A stretch of 43,707 nt of DNA from Flavobacteriaceae bacterium (GTDB taxonomy: Bacteria; Bacteroidota; Bacteroidia; Flavobacteriales; Flavobacteriaceae). The stretch covers positions 1 to 43,707 of the forward strand of contig JABSPL010000018.1 in the NCBI GenBank assembly GCA_013215105.1. The letters run 5' to 3'. The position numbers and the translations under genes were made by a program. Under the pieces are notes generated by a model, which saw only the letters and a program-made list of their open reading frames with translations, did not search any database and was not told the DNA's origin. This document shows positions 34,800-43,614 of this stretch, in pieces. Every line of letters begins with the position of its first letter. Within the stretch, counting starts at the first letter, position 1.

Positions 34800-36038
34800 A
34801 TGAAGTATTGGAAAAAATATACTCAAGAAAAGCTTAGAACCTCTATAGATAATGCTCTAAAGAAAAATGTGAACTTCACCGAAGATCCATCTTTGGGCTA
34901 TCCAGCATCCAAACTGGACGAAATGGTGTTTTATCACGATGCTCCCTTCCTTAAAGAAGCACCCTTATTGCGTACTTTTGTAGCTAACCCTAACCATATA
35001 GGTTGTCATACTATAGGTGAATCAGAGTCGGCATTCAAAGGAACTCACGAAATAGAAAGAGAGGTGTTAAACGTACTAGCAGTCGATGTTTTTAAGGCAG
35101 AAACAGGTAAATTTGATGGGTATATTGCCACTGGGGGAACCGAAGCTAATATACAAGCTTTGTGGGTTTATAGAAATTTGTTTATAAATAAATATAAAGC
35201 CAAATTAGATGAGATAGTTATTATTTCTTCAGAAGATACTCATTACTCTATACCTAAAGGATCTAATTTACTTTCTATAGATTCTTTGTCTATACCTGTC
35301 GATTTTGAAAATAGACAGATTATTGAGCAAGAATTGGACGATATAATCAAAAAAGCTAAAGAAAACGGCAAAAAATATTTTATAGCTATCTGTAATATGG
35401 CAACTACCATGTTCGGTTCTGTTGATAATCCCGATGTTTATTCTGATGCATTAATCAAAAACAATGTAGAATTCAAAATGCATATAGATGGTGCTTTTGG
35501 AGGTTTTATATATCCGTTTAGCAAAGAAGATTCTAATCTTAATTTTGCTAACCCTCATATAAGTTCTATAACTATAGATGCTCATAAAATGTTGCAAGCT
35601 CCTTATGGTACAGGTGTGTTTTTGAGTAGGAAAAATTTAATAGAAAACGTACTTACTCAAGAAGCTCAATATGTAAACGGGATGGATGTTACTCTTTGTG
35701 GTAGTCGCTCAGGAGCTAACGCATTAGCTGTTTGGATGATACTCTTCTCTTATGGCCCTTATGGATGGTTCGAGAAGATAAGCGTGTTACTTATGCGTAC
35801 CGATTGGTTGTGTAAGAAATTGGATAAACTAAATGTAGAATACTATAGGCAAGATAATATGAATATAGTTACTATAAAATCTGAATATATACCTAAAGAA
35901 TTAGCTGAAAAATATGATTTAGTACCTCAAACTCATACCGGTGATAACAAATGGTATAAAATAATAATAATGAGTCATGTAGAAGTCAGTGATTTAGAGG
36001 CTTTCTTTGATGAGTTGGAGAAAATAAGACTAAACTAA
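34800..36038 (+). CDS. Pyridoxal-phosphate-dependent group II decarboxylase
   Basis: 412 residues of the fold-type I PLP family, decarboxylase group II. PLP-binding landmarks are ATGGTEANIQALWVYRN (glycine loop), HIDGAFGGFIYPF with Asp230, and the Schiff-base lysine K263 in TIDAHKMLQAPYGTG. The N-terminus SLGYPASKLDEMVFY and NPNHIGCHT resemble histidine/aspartate decarboxylase-like proteins of flavobacteria. The amino-acid substrate cannot be fixed from the sequence alone; histidine, glutamate and aspartate are all candidates. It is monocistronic with a promoter upstream. No decarboxylase-antiporter partner is visible. Confidence 0.85.
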   Translation: MKYWKKYTQEKLRTSIDNALKKNVNFTEDPSLGYPASKLDEMVFYHDAPFLKEAPLLRTFVANPNHIGCHTIGESESAFKGTHEIEREVLNVLAVDVFKAETGKFDGYIATGGTEANIQALWVYRNLFINKYKAKLDEIVIISSEDTHYSIPKGSNLLSIDSLSIPVDFENRQIIEQELDDIIKKAKENGKKYFIAICNMATTMFGSVDNPDVYSDALIKNNVEFKMHIDGAFGGFIYPFSKEDSNLNFANPHISSITIDAHKMLQAPYGTGVFLSRKNLIENVLTQEAQYVNGMDVTLCGSRSGANALAVWMILFSYGPYGWFEKISVLLMRTDWLCKKLDKLNVEYYRQDNMNIVTIKSEYIPKELAEKYDLVPQTHTGDNKWYKIIIMSHVEVSDLEAFFDELEKIRLN

Positions 36039-36155
36039 TAGACTTGTCTTTAATGTTAAAAATGAAACAAAACTAAATAACGTTAACTATTGGAGGTTAG
36101 GTTGTTAAGAATTAGTTAAAGCTCAATAAATTGATTATCAATAGGTTAATTGTTG

Positions 36156-36163
36156 TATATTTG
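36156..36163 (+). promoter_or_regulatory. Promoter for the small secreted protein gene (-7 TATATTTG with -33 TTG)
   Basis: TATATTTG, with TTG at 36131-36133 and a 22-bp spacer, matching both parts of the Bacteroidota promoter consensus. The ATG is 25 bases downstream of the element. This is the best two-part match in the window. Confidence 0.6.
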
Positions 36164-36188
36164 TATGGTAACCATAAAAATATAAATT

Positions 36189-36542
36189 ATGAAAAGAGTT
36201 TTTTTAACATTAGTGTTTGTTTTGAGTTTAGGTTTTACGGGTATTTTAGCAAAGAGTGTTGATCCTGTAGAGGCTGCTAAATTGAAAATAAGTGAAGCCG
36301 TAAAGCGAGCTTTATGTAATTGTGATCTGTCAATAGATAAAGAGATACTTACAAGAGTGTCTTTTGTTCTAAACGATAAAGGTGAAATTGTCATCTTGAA
36401 AATGAACTGTAATAATGATGAAGCTTTAAAAAGTTACCTTAGAAAGAAATTAGAATTCAAAAAAGCTGATATTGGAAGTACTTCGAATGAGTATAAAATA
36501 TATACTTTACCTATTAGGTTTCAGGCTAAACCCCAAAAATAA
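36189..36542 (+). CDS. Small secreted protein with a TonB-C-like fold
   Basis: 117 residues. A clear signal peptide (MKRVFLTLVFVLSLGFTGILA) is followed by about 95 residues. The middle reads VSFVLNDKGEIVILKMNCNN and the end YTLPIRFQAKP, a beta-alpha-beta-beta pattern seen in TonB C-terminal-like periplasmic proteins of Bacteroidota. Two Cys (CNC) near residue 43 and one later might form a disulfide. Function unknown. It has its own good promoter and terminator, so it may be well expressed. Intact; no partner gene nearby. Confidence 0.7.
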   Translation: MKRVFLTLVFVLSLGFTGILAKSVDPVEAAKLKISEAVKRALCNCDLSIDKEILTRVSFVLNDKGEIVILKMNCNNDEALKSYLRKKLEFKKADIGSTSNEYKIYTLPIRFQAKPQK

Positions 36543-36550
36543 TTTAATTG

Positions 36551-36579
36551 AAAACTCCCTTTATAAAGGGAGTTTTTTT
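36551..36579 (+). terminator. Terminator of the small secreted protein gene
   Basis: AAAACTCCCTTTA pairs with TAAAGGGAGTTTT and is followed by T residues, 8 bp after the stop. Confidence 0.85.
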
Positions 36580-36625
36580 ATGCCTTTATTTGTGCTTTTC
36601 CTATAAAACTAACAAAGTGTATAGA

Positions 36626-37293
36626 AATGTGTAGCCTTGTGCGAAGGTAAATGCAGTTTGCATGAAAGTTATGGAGAGCAGATATTGCCTGATATATGTA
36701 ATTCTTTCCCTCAGCAATACAAGGAAATAGGAGAAGACATATTGTTAAACGCAACTATTAGTTGCCCTGCTGTGGCATATAAAATAATGGATGATCAAGA
36801 AGATTATAACTTTGAGGTAACCGAAGAATCAGGTGTTGTATCTGTAAATTCTTCTTATATGTTTTACACCGAAACTATAGAATATATAGATAGTTTCGAA
36901 AACACCAATATGGCTGTTATGTCTTTGTATGAAGTTTACTTTAAGTTGTATAGTAGAGTTAAATCCAAATAAAGTGTAAATCTTGAAGATATATTAGAGA
37001 CTAGTAAAGATAGTGTTCTGAATATGCATAATGCAGATGTAGAAGTGTTAGTAGAACATATGACCTATATATTTAAAGGTTTAAACACTAGGAAATATCC
37101 TTTTGTCATTAAGATAAGAGAGTTAATAGATGAATATGAAGATGTTTTTGTCAGTAAGTTGTACAAGAACTGGAAAAATTATAAAAATGGATTTGCCAAA
37201 AACCAAAAACACCTAAGAAGATTTTTAAAAGGTAAAATATCTGAATCTATGTTCGTTTATATATCTAAGATAAGAAGTATACTTAGTTTGTAA
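36626..37293 (+). pseudogene. Remnant of a FliB-type lysine N-methylase gene
   Basis: One frame reads CVALCEGKCSLHESYGEQILP, then CNSFPQQYKEIGE and ATISCPAVAYKIM. This Cys pattern with LHE-x-YGE-x-x-LP-x-x-C and SCP is typical of the FliB (flagellin lysine-N-methylase/YkgJ-like) family. The frame hits a TAA at 36970-36972 and stays open in the same frame to 37293 (SVNLEDILETSKDS, FKGLNTRKYPFVIKIREL). The N-terminal region with the first Cys cluster is gone and no sound start exists. I infer a decayed gene split by an in-frame stop. Two short proteins (from 36637 and 37024) could still be read but are unlikely to be functional. Confidence 0.55.
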
Positions 37294-37301
37294 AAAGAGA
37301 A

Positions 37302-38564
37302 TTATGTCTTCTGCTTCTTTTTCTTAGCGGCAGGGAATAAAATATTGTTTAAAATCAGCCTGTATCCAGGAGAGTTTGGGTGTAGGTTCAATACTGTTTT
37401 GGGGTCTCCAACCCTGTGGGTATAGTCCTCAGGGTCGTGACCTCCGTAGAAGCTAAACATTCCTTTTCCTTTTACTCCATGTAAGTATTTTACCTCGCTA
37501 GTTAGGTTGTGTTTTCCCATTTTTAAGATATTAGATTTTATGTTTTCGTCGGAAAATCCCGTGGTCTGTCCCATAAAACTTTTAACTATCTTGGTGTGGT
37601 TCTGGCACAACATAGCAGGTATCTGATCCCATTTGGCAGAGTATTGTTCTAAAATAAAATAATCAGAAGTAGGGTCTATTTTGCGTTTGGTAGTTGTATC
37701 TATATCCGAAAACTCGTATTGAGATGGGTTTGTAGATAGTTTGAACTTCTCGAAAGCAAAGCAATTATCAGTATTTAGTTTGCTCTGATAATCGGCTTCA
37801 GAAGGGTCTCCGTCAAACATTATTTCGCAGATATCAACACCATTGGCAGCTAAGGCTATATCGAAACTATCGGTGGCAGAGCACATGGCAAACATAAATC
37901 CGCCTGCTTTTACGTAGTCAGAAATTCCTATAGCCACATCTAGTTTTTGCTGAGATACTTTGGAATAACCCAGTTCAGTAGCTAGTTTCTCGGCATCTTT
38001 TTTGCGCCTAACATACCAAGGAGCGGTCTTAAAACTGTTGTAAAACTTACCATACTGCCCTGTAAAATCTTCGTGATGAAGGTGTAGCCATTGGTATTTG
38101 ACAAGTTCGTTGCTTAGTATTTCTTTGTCGTAAATGAGCGTATATGGTATTTCGGCATATTCGAGTACCAGAGTTACGGCATCGTCCCAAGGCATTTTGT
38201 CTTTGGGGGAATATATCGCTATTTTAGGAGCTTTTTCTAGTAATACAGCATCCATATTTACAGAAGGGCTGGCTATTTCTTTTAGTAAACTATCCATTTC
38301 AGAAGCTGATAGTATATAGTAACTAACTCCTCTTATATTGCAATCTTGTTTGATGTCTTCAGAATACTCTATAGCAAAAGACCCTCCTCGGTAGTATAAT
38401 AACCAGTTGGCTTTTAGATTTTTTTCTATGGCTTTATAGACTATTCCGTAGGCTTTCAGGTGGTTTTGTTGCTCTGTATCCATAGGTATTATTATATAAT
38501 TAGAGTACAGTTTGTTAAAAAACAAGAATACACACAAATACAATACAAATGATACTTTTTTCAT
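37302..38564 (-). CDS. Conserved secreted protein of unknown function
   Basis: 420 residues with an N-terminal signal peptide (VLYLCVFLFFNKLYSN). Distinct segments are YIIIPMDTEQQNHLKAYGI, LLYYRGGSFAIEY, WLHLHHEDFTGQYGKFY, MFAMCSATDSFDIALAANG and the end FSFYGGHDPEDYTHRVGDP. Relatives in flavobacteria carry the database name 'asparagine synthetase B', but I see neither an N-terminal catalytic Cys nor the ATP-binding SGGxDS loop of that enzyme, so that name should not be trusted. The GGHDP and MCSATDSFD segments recall glutamine-amidotransferase-like folds. It is 5 bp downstream of bshA on the same strand. Confidence 0.7.
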   Translation of the reverse strand: MKKVSFVLYLCVFLFFNKLYSNYIIIPMDTEQQNHLKAYGIVYKAIEKNLKANWLLYYRGGSFAIEYSEDIKQDCNIRGVSYYILSASEMDSLLKEIASPSVNMDAVLLEKAPKIAIYSPKDKMPWDDAVTLVLEYAEIPYTLIYDKEILSNELVKYQWLHLHHEDFTGQYGKFYNSFKTAPWYVRRKKDAEKLATELGYSKVSQQKLDVAIGISDYVKAGGFMFAMCSATDSFDIALAANGVDICEIMFDGDPSEADYQSKLNTDNCFAFEKFKLSTNPSQYEFSDIDTTTKRKIDPTSDYFILEQYSAKWDQIPAMLCQNHTKIVKSFMGQTTGFSDENIKSNILKMGKHNLTSEVKYLHGVKGKGMFSFYGGHDPEDYTHRVGDPKTVLNLHPNSPGYRLILNNILFPAAKKKKQKT

Positions 38565-38569
38565 AGAAG

Positions 38570-39691
38570 CTATTTTTTTAAAGCATCAAAGTACAACTTT
38601 TCATATAAAGGAACTATTTTCTCTATAGAAAATGTAGAAGCATGTTTTAAAGCTCTCTTTTTGAAACCGGATAGAATATCGTCGTCTTTTAATATTTTAT
38701 AAGCATTATATGCCATGGTTTTTACATCTTTGAAGTCGCTCAAATAGCCTGTCTGCCCGTCTATATTTACTTCGGGTAAACCTCCTGTATTAGTAGAAAT
38801 CACAGGGGTTTCGGCAGCCATAGCCTCTAATGCCGACAAACCAAAACTTTCGGTTTCGGACGGTAATATAAACAAATCGGCAAAGCAAAGTATCTCTGAT
38901 ACTTCGTTGGAGTTCCCTGTGAATAGTACTTTGTTTTCTATACCCAATTCTTTAGCTAATAACTCTGCCATAGCTTTGTCAGGTCCATCACCTACCATTA
39001 TAAGTTTACTATCAATCTTCTCTTGTATCAAAAAGAAACATCTAATTACATCTTGAATTCTTTTGACAGGTCTGAAATTACTTACATGTACTATAACTCT
39101 CTGGTCAGGGCGGGCTATAAGGTGTCGTTTACATCTGCCTTTAGGAGAGTATTTTTCCATATCTATAAAGTTATAAATAACCTCTATATCTTTCTTTATA
39201 TCAAATAAGCTTTCGGTGTCTTGTTTCAGTTTATTAGAAACTGTAGTAACACAATCGGAGTTGTTAATACTAAACTCCACTGCCGTTTTGTAGTTAGGGT
39301 GGCTACCAACCAAAGTGATATCGGTACCGTGAAGCGTTGTTATCAACTTAAGATCTATATCTTTTTGTTTCAATATCTGTTTTGCCATATAACCAGCGTA
39401 AGCATGTGGTATAGCGTAGTGAACATGTAGTGTTTCTATATTGTTAGCCTCTACAACCTCAACTATTTTACTAGACAAAGCTAGTTCGTAAGGTTGATGC
39501 CTAAACAAAGGGTATTCTTCTATAAAAACTTCGTGATAGTGTACGGAGTCGGATATAAAATTGAGTCGTACAGGCATTTTATAGGATATGAAATGTATTT
39601 CATGCCCTTTTTCGGCCAATGCCATTCCTAGTTCTGTTGCAACAACTCCACTTCCCCCAAATGTAGGGTAGCATACTATAGCTATATTCAT
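38570..39691 (-). CDS. bshA: N-acetyl-alpha-D-glucosaminyl L-malate synthase BshA
   Basis: 373 residues, a GT4-family retaining glycosyltransferase. The start MNIAIVCYPTFGGSGVVATELG is the BshA hallmark. It is followed by HVHYAIPHAYAGYMAKQIL, TLHGTDITLVGSHP and the donor-site motif SETESFGLSALEAMAAETPVI. It joins UDP-GlcNAc and L-malate in the first step of bacillithiol synthesis; bshB and bshC are not in this window. It is upstream of, and probably co-transcribed with, the conserved secreted protein. Confidence 0.93.
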   Translation of the reverse strand: MNIAIVCYPTFGGSGVVATELGMALAEKGHEIHFISYKMPVRLNFISDSVHYHEVFIEEYPLFRHQPYELALSSKIVEVVEANNIETLHVHYAIPHAYAGYMAKQILKQKDIDLKLITTLHGTDITLVGSHPNYKTAVEFSINNSDCVTTVSNKLKQDTESLFDIKKDIEVIYNFIDMEKYSPKGRCKRHLIARPDQRVIVHVSNFRPVKRIQDVIRCFFLIQEKIDSKLIMVGDGPDKAMAELLAKELGIENKVLFTGNSNEVSEILCFADLFILPSETESFGLSALEAMAAETPVISTNTGGLPEVNIDGQTGYLSDFKDVKTMAYNAYKILKDDDILSGFKKRALKHASTFSIEKIVPLYEKLYFDALKK

Positions 39692-39810
39692 AATCGTTTA
39701 TTTGTCAAAAACGTAAAGGTAATTACTGTGTTTGTATAAAACTAGGGTTTTGTGAAGTTAATTTGAGGAGGTAGATGTGCTGTGTGATTGTTAGTGATAC
39801 AGCTGTTAGT

Positions 39811-39924
39811 AACACAGCCCAACACGCCCCTTAGTTATACAACCCAACACAGCCCTTAGATACACAAGCCTTAGCTACACACCCCTTAGTCACACACCCC
39901 TTAATCCCCTCTCAAGAGGGGAAA
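39811..39924. repeat. Degenerate C-rich tandem repeat ending in a REP-like hairpin
   Basis: About five degenerate units built on ACACACCCCTTAG (variants ACACAGCCCTTAGAT, ACACAAGCCTTAGCT, AACACGCCCCTTAGTT) run to TTAATCCCCTCTCAAGAGGGG. The last part, CCCCTCTCAAGAGGGG at 39906-39921, is a perfect 7-bp stem with a 2-base loop. The tract is much more GC-rich than its surroundings. Similar CCCCTCT...AGAGGGG plus AAGGGGTGTGT units are known to me as dispersed intergenic repeats in Bacteroidota. It fills most of the 305-bp gap before the TANFOR gene; no gene was found in the gap. Confidence 0.65.
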
Positions 39925-39996
39925 CTCATGGTGGTTAGTGTATGTTTTGAAATGTAATTTGTAATTAACTAAAAAAGACTACCTTAGCTGTTGCGT

Positions 39997-42900
39997 ATGA
40001 AAACAATAACTATGAGGAAACTGATTACTGGTAGAACAAAATACCTAATATTACTATTCCTAGCCTTCGAAAGCTTATCCGCTCAAATATACCCCGCTGG
40101 CAGAGCCAGAGCCAAGTATCTGTTTGGATTACTCCTAATATTAATAACAACAAACCTATCCGCTCAAATATACCCCGTCGATATAACAGGTATGGCTATC
40201 CCACCATACTCAGTAAAGTTCTACGAATATGGTAGTCAAGGCTCTGAGAAATTCTTTGTAAACATACGTCTTAACGATATTGGTGAGCTAGGCAGAAGAG
40301 TAAAACTAAAAATATTCCTTAACGGTCGTGGGCTAAACGTAAGTAGCAAAAACTACGTACAAGGTGCCGAAGCAATATACCTTGACGGTGGTGTAAACCT
40401 TCGTCTTACAAACAATGACCTAGCTCCCTATTTCGAATACAGCAACCTTAACGGTATGTCCTCACGAGAATATGCAGGAAACTTACCAACAGGATTCTAC
40501 AAATTCGGATTCCAAGTGTTTGACTATATTACTAACCGACCTATTTCGCTAAAGTTCAATATACAGATGTATATAGTCCTTAACTCACCACCCGACCTGA
40601 TAGCTCCCAAAAATGAGGTTCTGATTGACTTTAGCGAACCTCCTAATATATTCTTTACTTGGGCTCCACGGCACCTAAACGCTATGGCTGCCAAATACGA
40701 ATTTACCCTCAAAAAGATACGCTACAAAGGTGCTGATCCTAGGCAAGTATTCCTTTCTAGCCCTGTTTATTATCAGACTGAGACTTTTACCCCTAGCCTT
40801 GTTTATGGCGGTGGTGAGCCTTTCCTCGAAGAAGGAATGATGTATGCTTGGCGAGTAAAAGCCATAGTAACCACAGGGATTTCGGAGACTTCTATGTTCA
40901 AAAACGATGGTTATAGCGAGATATTTTGGTTTACTTTCTTACCTCAGTGTGAGCCTCCCAATATGTTCGAAACCAACAACCAAAACACTAACGAAACCAA
41001 ACTTATATGGGAGCATTTCGGCGGAACTAGCTACAAAGTAGAACACCGAGCTCCTGCTACTGAGCGGAATATAGCCAACAACTCGGCTCAGAATATGAAG
41101 CCTAGCCCTTGGGTTATGGAAAAGAAGACTAAAAAAACTGAGCATTTTTTTTCTTGGAATTATCAGCCTGACACCGATGTAGAATACCGAGTTGGAGCAG
41201 AATGTTTTCCGCTTAGTGGTTATGTGTGGAGTGAAATACAGACGTTTAGGACTATGAGTCCTGAGGAGGAGCAAGAGGTAATTGATGACAGATGCCAGAC
41301 CATGCCTATAGAACCTATTACCAATTACGAGCCTCTTATGGTGTTAAACCAAGGTGATTTTGTAAGGGTAGGTATGTTTTTGGTAGAAATAATAAGTGTA
41401 ACCAAAAGTGTTAATGGGCTACATAGTGGAGATGCTGTTTCGTATGGAATCCCTCTTTTGGGTTCTGTAAAGCTTAAAATGACTTACGACGGAATAAAAG
41501 TAAACCAAAACTACAGACTTATAGAAGGATTTTTTAAATCGGCTTACGATCCTAAAGGGGCTAATATCAAAAACCTAGACGATAATGTAGAAGATTTGTT
41601 CGGTGATGCAGGAGAAATAAAAGAGTTCGATGCCGAAACTATAGAAATAGGAAGTATTAAGATAGAAGAAACCGAAGGCGGAAAAACGCAAATCATAATA
41701 GTTGATAAAAACGGAAATGAAATACCTATAGTTACGGGTGTACCTGTCGTGATAAAAGGTGCAGGCGGTAAAACATTTACCGTAAACGAGAGCTACGAAA
41801 TAACAAAAGGACAACAGTCCGATACGGGAGCTCCTAGTGTTGGCAATACAACAGGAGTGGGCAACGACGGAGAGGCAACTACCAATAACGAAGACATAGA
41901 AATAAGCCTTGATAGCTCCGAAAACTACCATATAGACAAAGGTAGTGGTGCTGACTACGAACAAATAACAACCAGTACAGGCACTAAACCTATGCGTTAT
42001 GTACTGGTGTCGGACAAGGACGATAAACTAAGTTTTAAAATAAACATCAAAAACAACGAATACACCGAGAAAGACTTAATATTTACAAGTGAAAAAGGAG
42101 AGGATTATACTACTAAGTTTAGTGGTGACATGTTAAGTGTTACTCGTAAGTTCGACTTTGCCAAAGAGAATATACTTATCACTTACAAAAGCAAAGACTC
42201 TACGGTCAGAAAACAAACCTTAATAGGCAAGTTCGGACTCTGGCATGCACAACAACATGAGGTAAACGTGGTACTGGTGAGTGTAAATGGCAGTGCCATA
42301 CCCAAAGAAAGAGATGCAGAGGATTATTTGAACCGAGTTTATGGCAAGGCAGGGGTTAAGTTTAGCGTTGATACTGATAAGATAAAGATAGACCCGAGTG
42401 TTTGGGATAAGAACAAAAACGGTTTAGAAATAGGAAACAGTAAAGCAATACTAAAATACACCAAAGAGGAATATGCTATAAAGAAATATTACAAGGAAAA
42501 AGAAGGAGCGGATAAGGACACTTATTACATATTTTTTGTAGATAAACTAAACCCAAGTGATGGTAGCGTAAAAGGTTTTATGCCAAGAAACCACCAGTTT
42601 GGGTTTGTGTTTTCTGATTATGTTAAAATTGATAAGAATGAAGACAATGAAACTTTACATACTTTAGCTCATGAGTTGGGACATGGGGTGTTTGGTTTGG
42701 GGCATAGTAAAATTGATACTGATTTATTAATGCATGAGAGTAGTACTTATGGTAAAAACTTTACTCATATGGACTGGGATACTATGCATGCTACTGGGTT
42801 TAAGCTTTATTTGTTCGATAGTGATGCTGATGGGGAGTTGAATCCTAATTGTACATGGGAGGAATTTGTCAGTTCAACTTCTCCTATAATAATTATAGGA

Positions 42901-43614
42901 GATATAGTATCGGAAGAAAAGGTTCTTGACAAAGTCTATAAAGACTTCGATAAACTACTAACAGACTGTAGTGAGGTAAAAGTGGCAGATAAAGAAGTCA
43001 AAAACATAGAGGGTTGGTCAGTGCGAGGCGATGCACAGTTTAGTAAGCGTAACGGTAATGTTCTGTTCGATAGAATACTATTAAAGATAAAAAACACTAA
43101 AGTAAGTAGTGAGTTTAGCCCTAGTTTAGGAGCTAAAAACATTTACTTAGGAAAGTACTCTATTGACGGGAAAGATTATAAATTAGCAATATACTCAGCT
43201 GTAAAGAACCCTAAAGCCAAAAAGCTTAGTTTCTCTGATTATTGCGATATAGTAAAAGACTCCGAAGCCAACAAAACAGTAAAAGTAATAGAACTAGGTG
43301 ACTACTTGGTACTAGGTTTCTTTAACACAGACCAAAACCTACAGATGATGGTACAACTAATGAACGACAACGACGACGATATGAAAGAGGTGTTGAAGTG
43401 GTTTGGAGTGTTGAAATTGGATAAGTTGCCTGTTAATACTGAGGCTGATGTACCTATAACGGCTAAGTTGTTGACTGATGTTTTTACTGATAAAAAAGGG
43501 AAATCGCTTATATCCGAAGAAAGAGCCAAAGAAATATCAGACGCTGTTAACAAGTATAGTAACAAATATAACTCAAGTTTCGCAGTACCTTCAGACATCT
43601 TAAACAAGGGTTAA
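39997..43614 (+). CDS. Large secreted TANFOR-domain protein with a zincin-type metallopeptidase motif
   Basis: 1205 residues from the ATG at 39997; an in-frame TTG at 39991 is less likely. Two signal-peptide-like segments follow each other, each ending SAQIYP (Gln30 and Gln57). The N-terminal third (ITGMAIPPYSVKFYEYGSQG, LNSPPDLIAPKNE, FTWAPRH) matches the Bacteroidota TANFOR domain, followed by fibronectin-III-like stretches (about 330-430). A metallopeptidase motif HELGHGVFGLGH at 892-903 has a Met-turn-like LLMHESS and HMDWDTMH after it. The C-terminal 260 residues are unassigned. No T9SS C-terminal sorting domain is recognised. Likely an exported protease or toxin. Codon use is mosaic compared with neighbours. 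Confidence 0.75.
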   Translation: MKTITMRKLITGRTKYLILLFLAFESLSAQIYPAGRARAKYLFGLLLILITTNLSAQIYPVDITGMAIPPYSVKFYEYGSQGSEKFFVNIRLNDIGELGRRVKLKIFLNGRGLNVSSKNYVQGAEAIYLDGGVNLRLTNNDLAPYFEYSNLNGMSSREYAGNLPTGFYKFGFQVFDYITNRPISLKFNIQMYIVLNSPPDLIAPKNEVLIDFSEPPNIFFTWAPRHLNAMAAKYEFTLKKIRYKGADPRQVFLSSPVYYQTETFTPSLVYGGGEPFLEEGMMYAWRVKAIVTTGISETSMFKNDGYSEIFWFTFLPQCEPPNMFETNNQNTNETKLIWEHFGGTSYKVEHRAPATERNIANNSAQNMKPSPWVMEKKTKKTEHFFSWNYQPDTDVEYRVGAECFPLSGYVWSEIQTFRTMSPEEEQEVIDDRCQTMPIEPITNYEPLMVLNQGDFVRVGMFLVEIISVTKSVNGLHSGDAVSYGIPLLGSVKLKMTYDGIKVNQNYRLIEGFFKSAYDPKGANIKNLDDNVEDLFGDAGEIKEFDAETIEIGSIKIEETEGGKTQIIIVDKNGNEIPIVTGVPVVIKGAGGKTFTVNESYEITKGQQSDTGAPSVGNTTGVGNDGEATTNNEDIEISLDSSENYHIDKGSGADYEQITTSTGTKPMRYVLVSDKDDKLSFKINIKNNEYTEKDLIFTSEKGEDYTTKFSGDMLSVTRKFDFAKENILITYKSKDSTVRKQTLIGKFGLWHAQQHEVNVVLVSVNGSAIPKERDAEDYLNRVYGKAGVKFSVDTDKIKIDPSVWDKNKNGLEIGNSKAILKYTKEEYAIKKYYKEKEGADKDTYYIFFVDKLNPSDGSVKGFMPRNHQFGFVFSDYVKIDKNEDNETLHTLAHELGHGVFGLGHSKIDTDLLMHESSTYGKNFTHMDWDTMHATGFKLYLFDSDADGELNPNCTWEEFVSSTSPIIIIGDIVSEEKVLDKVYKDFDKLLTDCSEVKVADKEVKNIEGWSVRGDAQFSKRNGNVLFDRILLKIKNTKVSSEFSPSLGAKNIYLGKYSIDGKDYKLAIYSAVKNPKAKKLSFSDYCDIVKDSEANKTVKVIELGDYLVLGFFNTDQNLQMMVQLMNDNDDDMKEVLKWFGVLKLDKLPVNTEADVPITAKLLTDVFTDKKGKSLISEERAKEISDAVNKYSNKYNSSFAVPSDILNKG
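40076..40177 (+). repeat. In-frame duplication of the signal-peptide end
   Basis: The 21-base sequence beginning TATCCGCTCAAATATACC occurs at 40076-40096 and again at 40157-40177, 81 bases (27 codons) apart. Both copies encode LSAQIYP at the end of a hydrophobic segment. Confidence 0.85.

Noticed and set aside
37302-38564. Asparagine synthetase B
   Set aside because: None of that enzyme's catalytic motifs are present, and the protein carries a signal peptide.
39811-39924. C-rich repeats as a CRISPR array
   Set aside because: Units are short (about 14-16 bases), degenerate and without unique spacers; there are no cas genes in the window.
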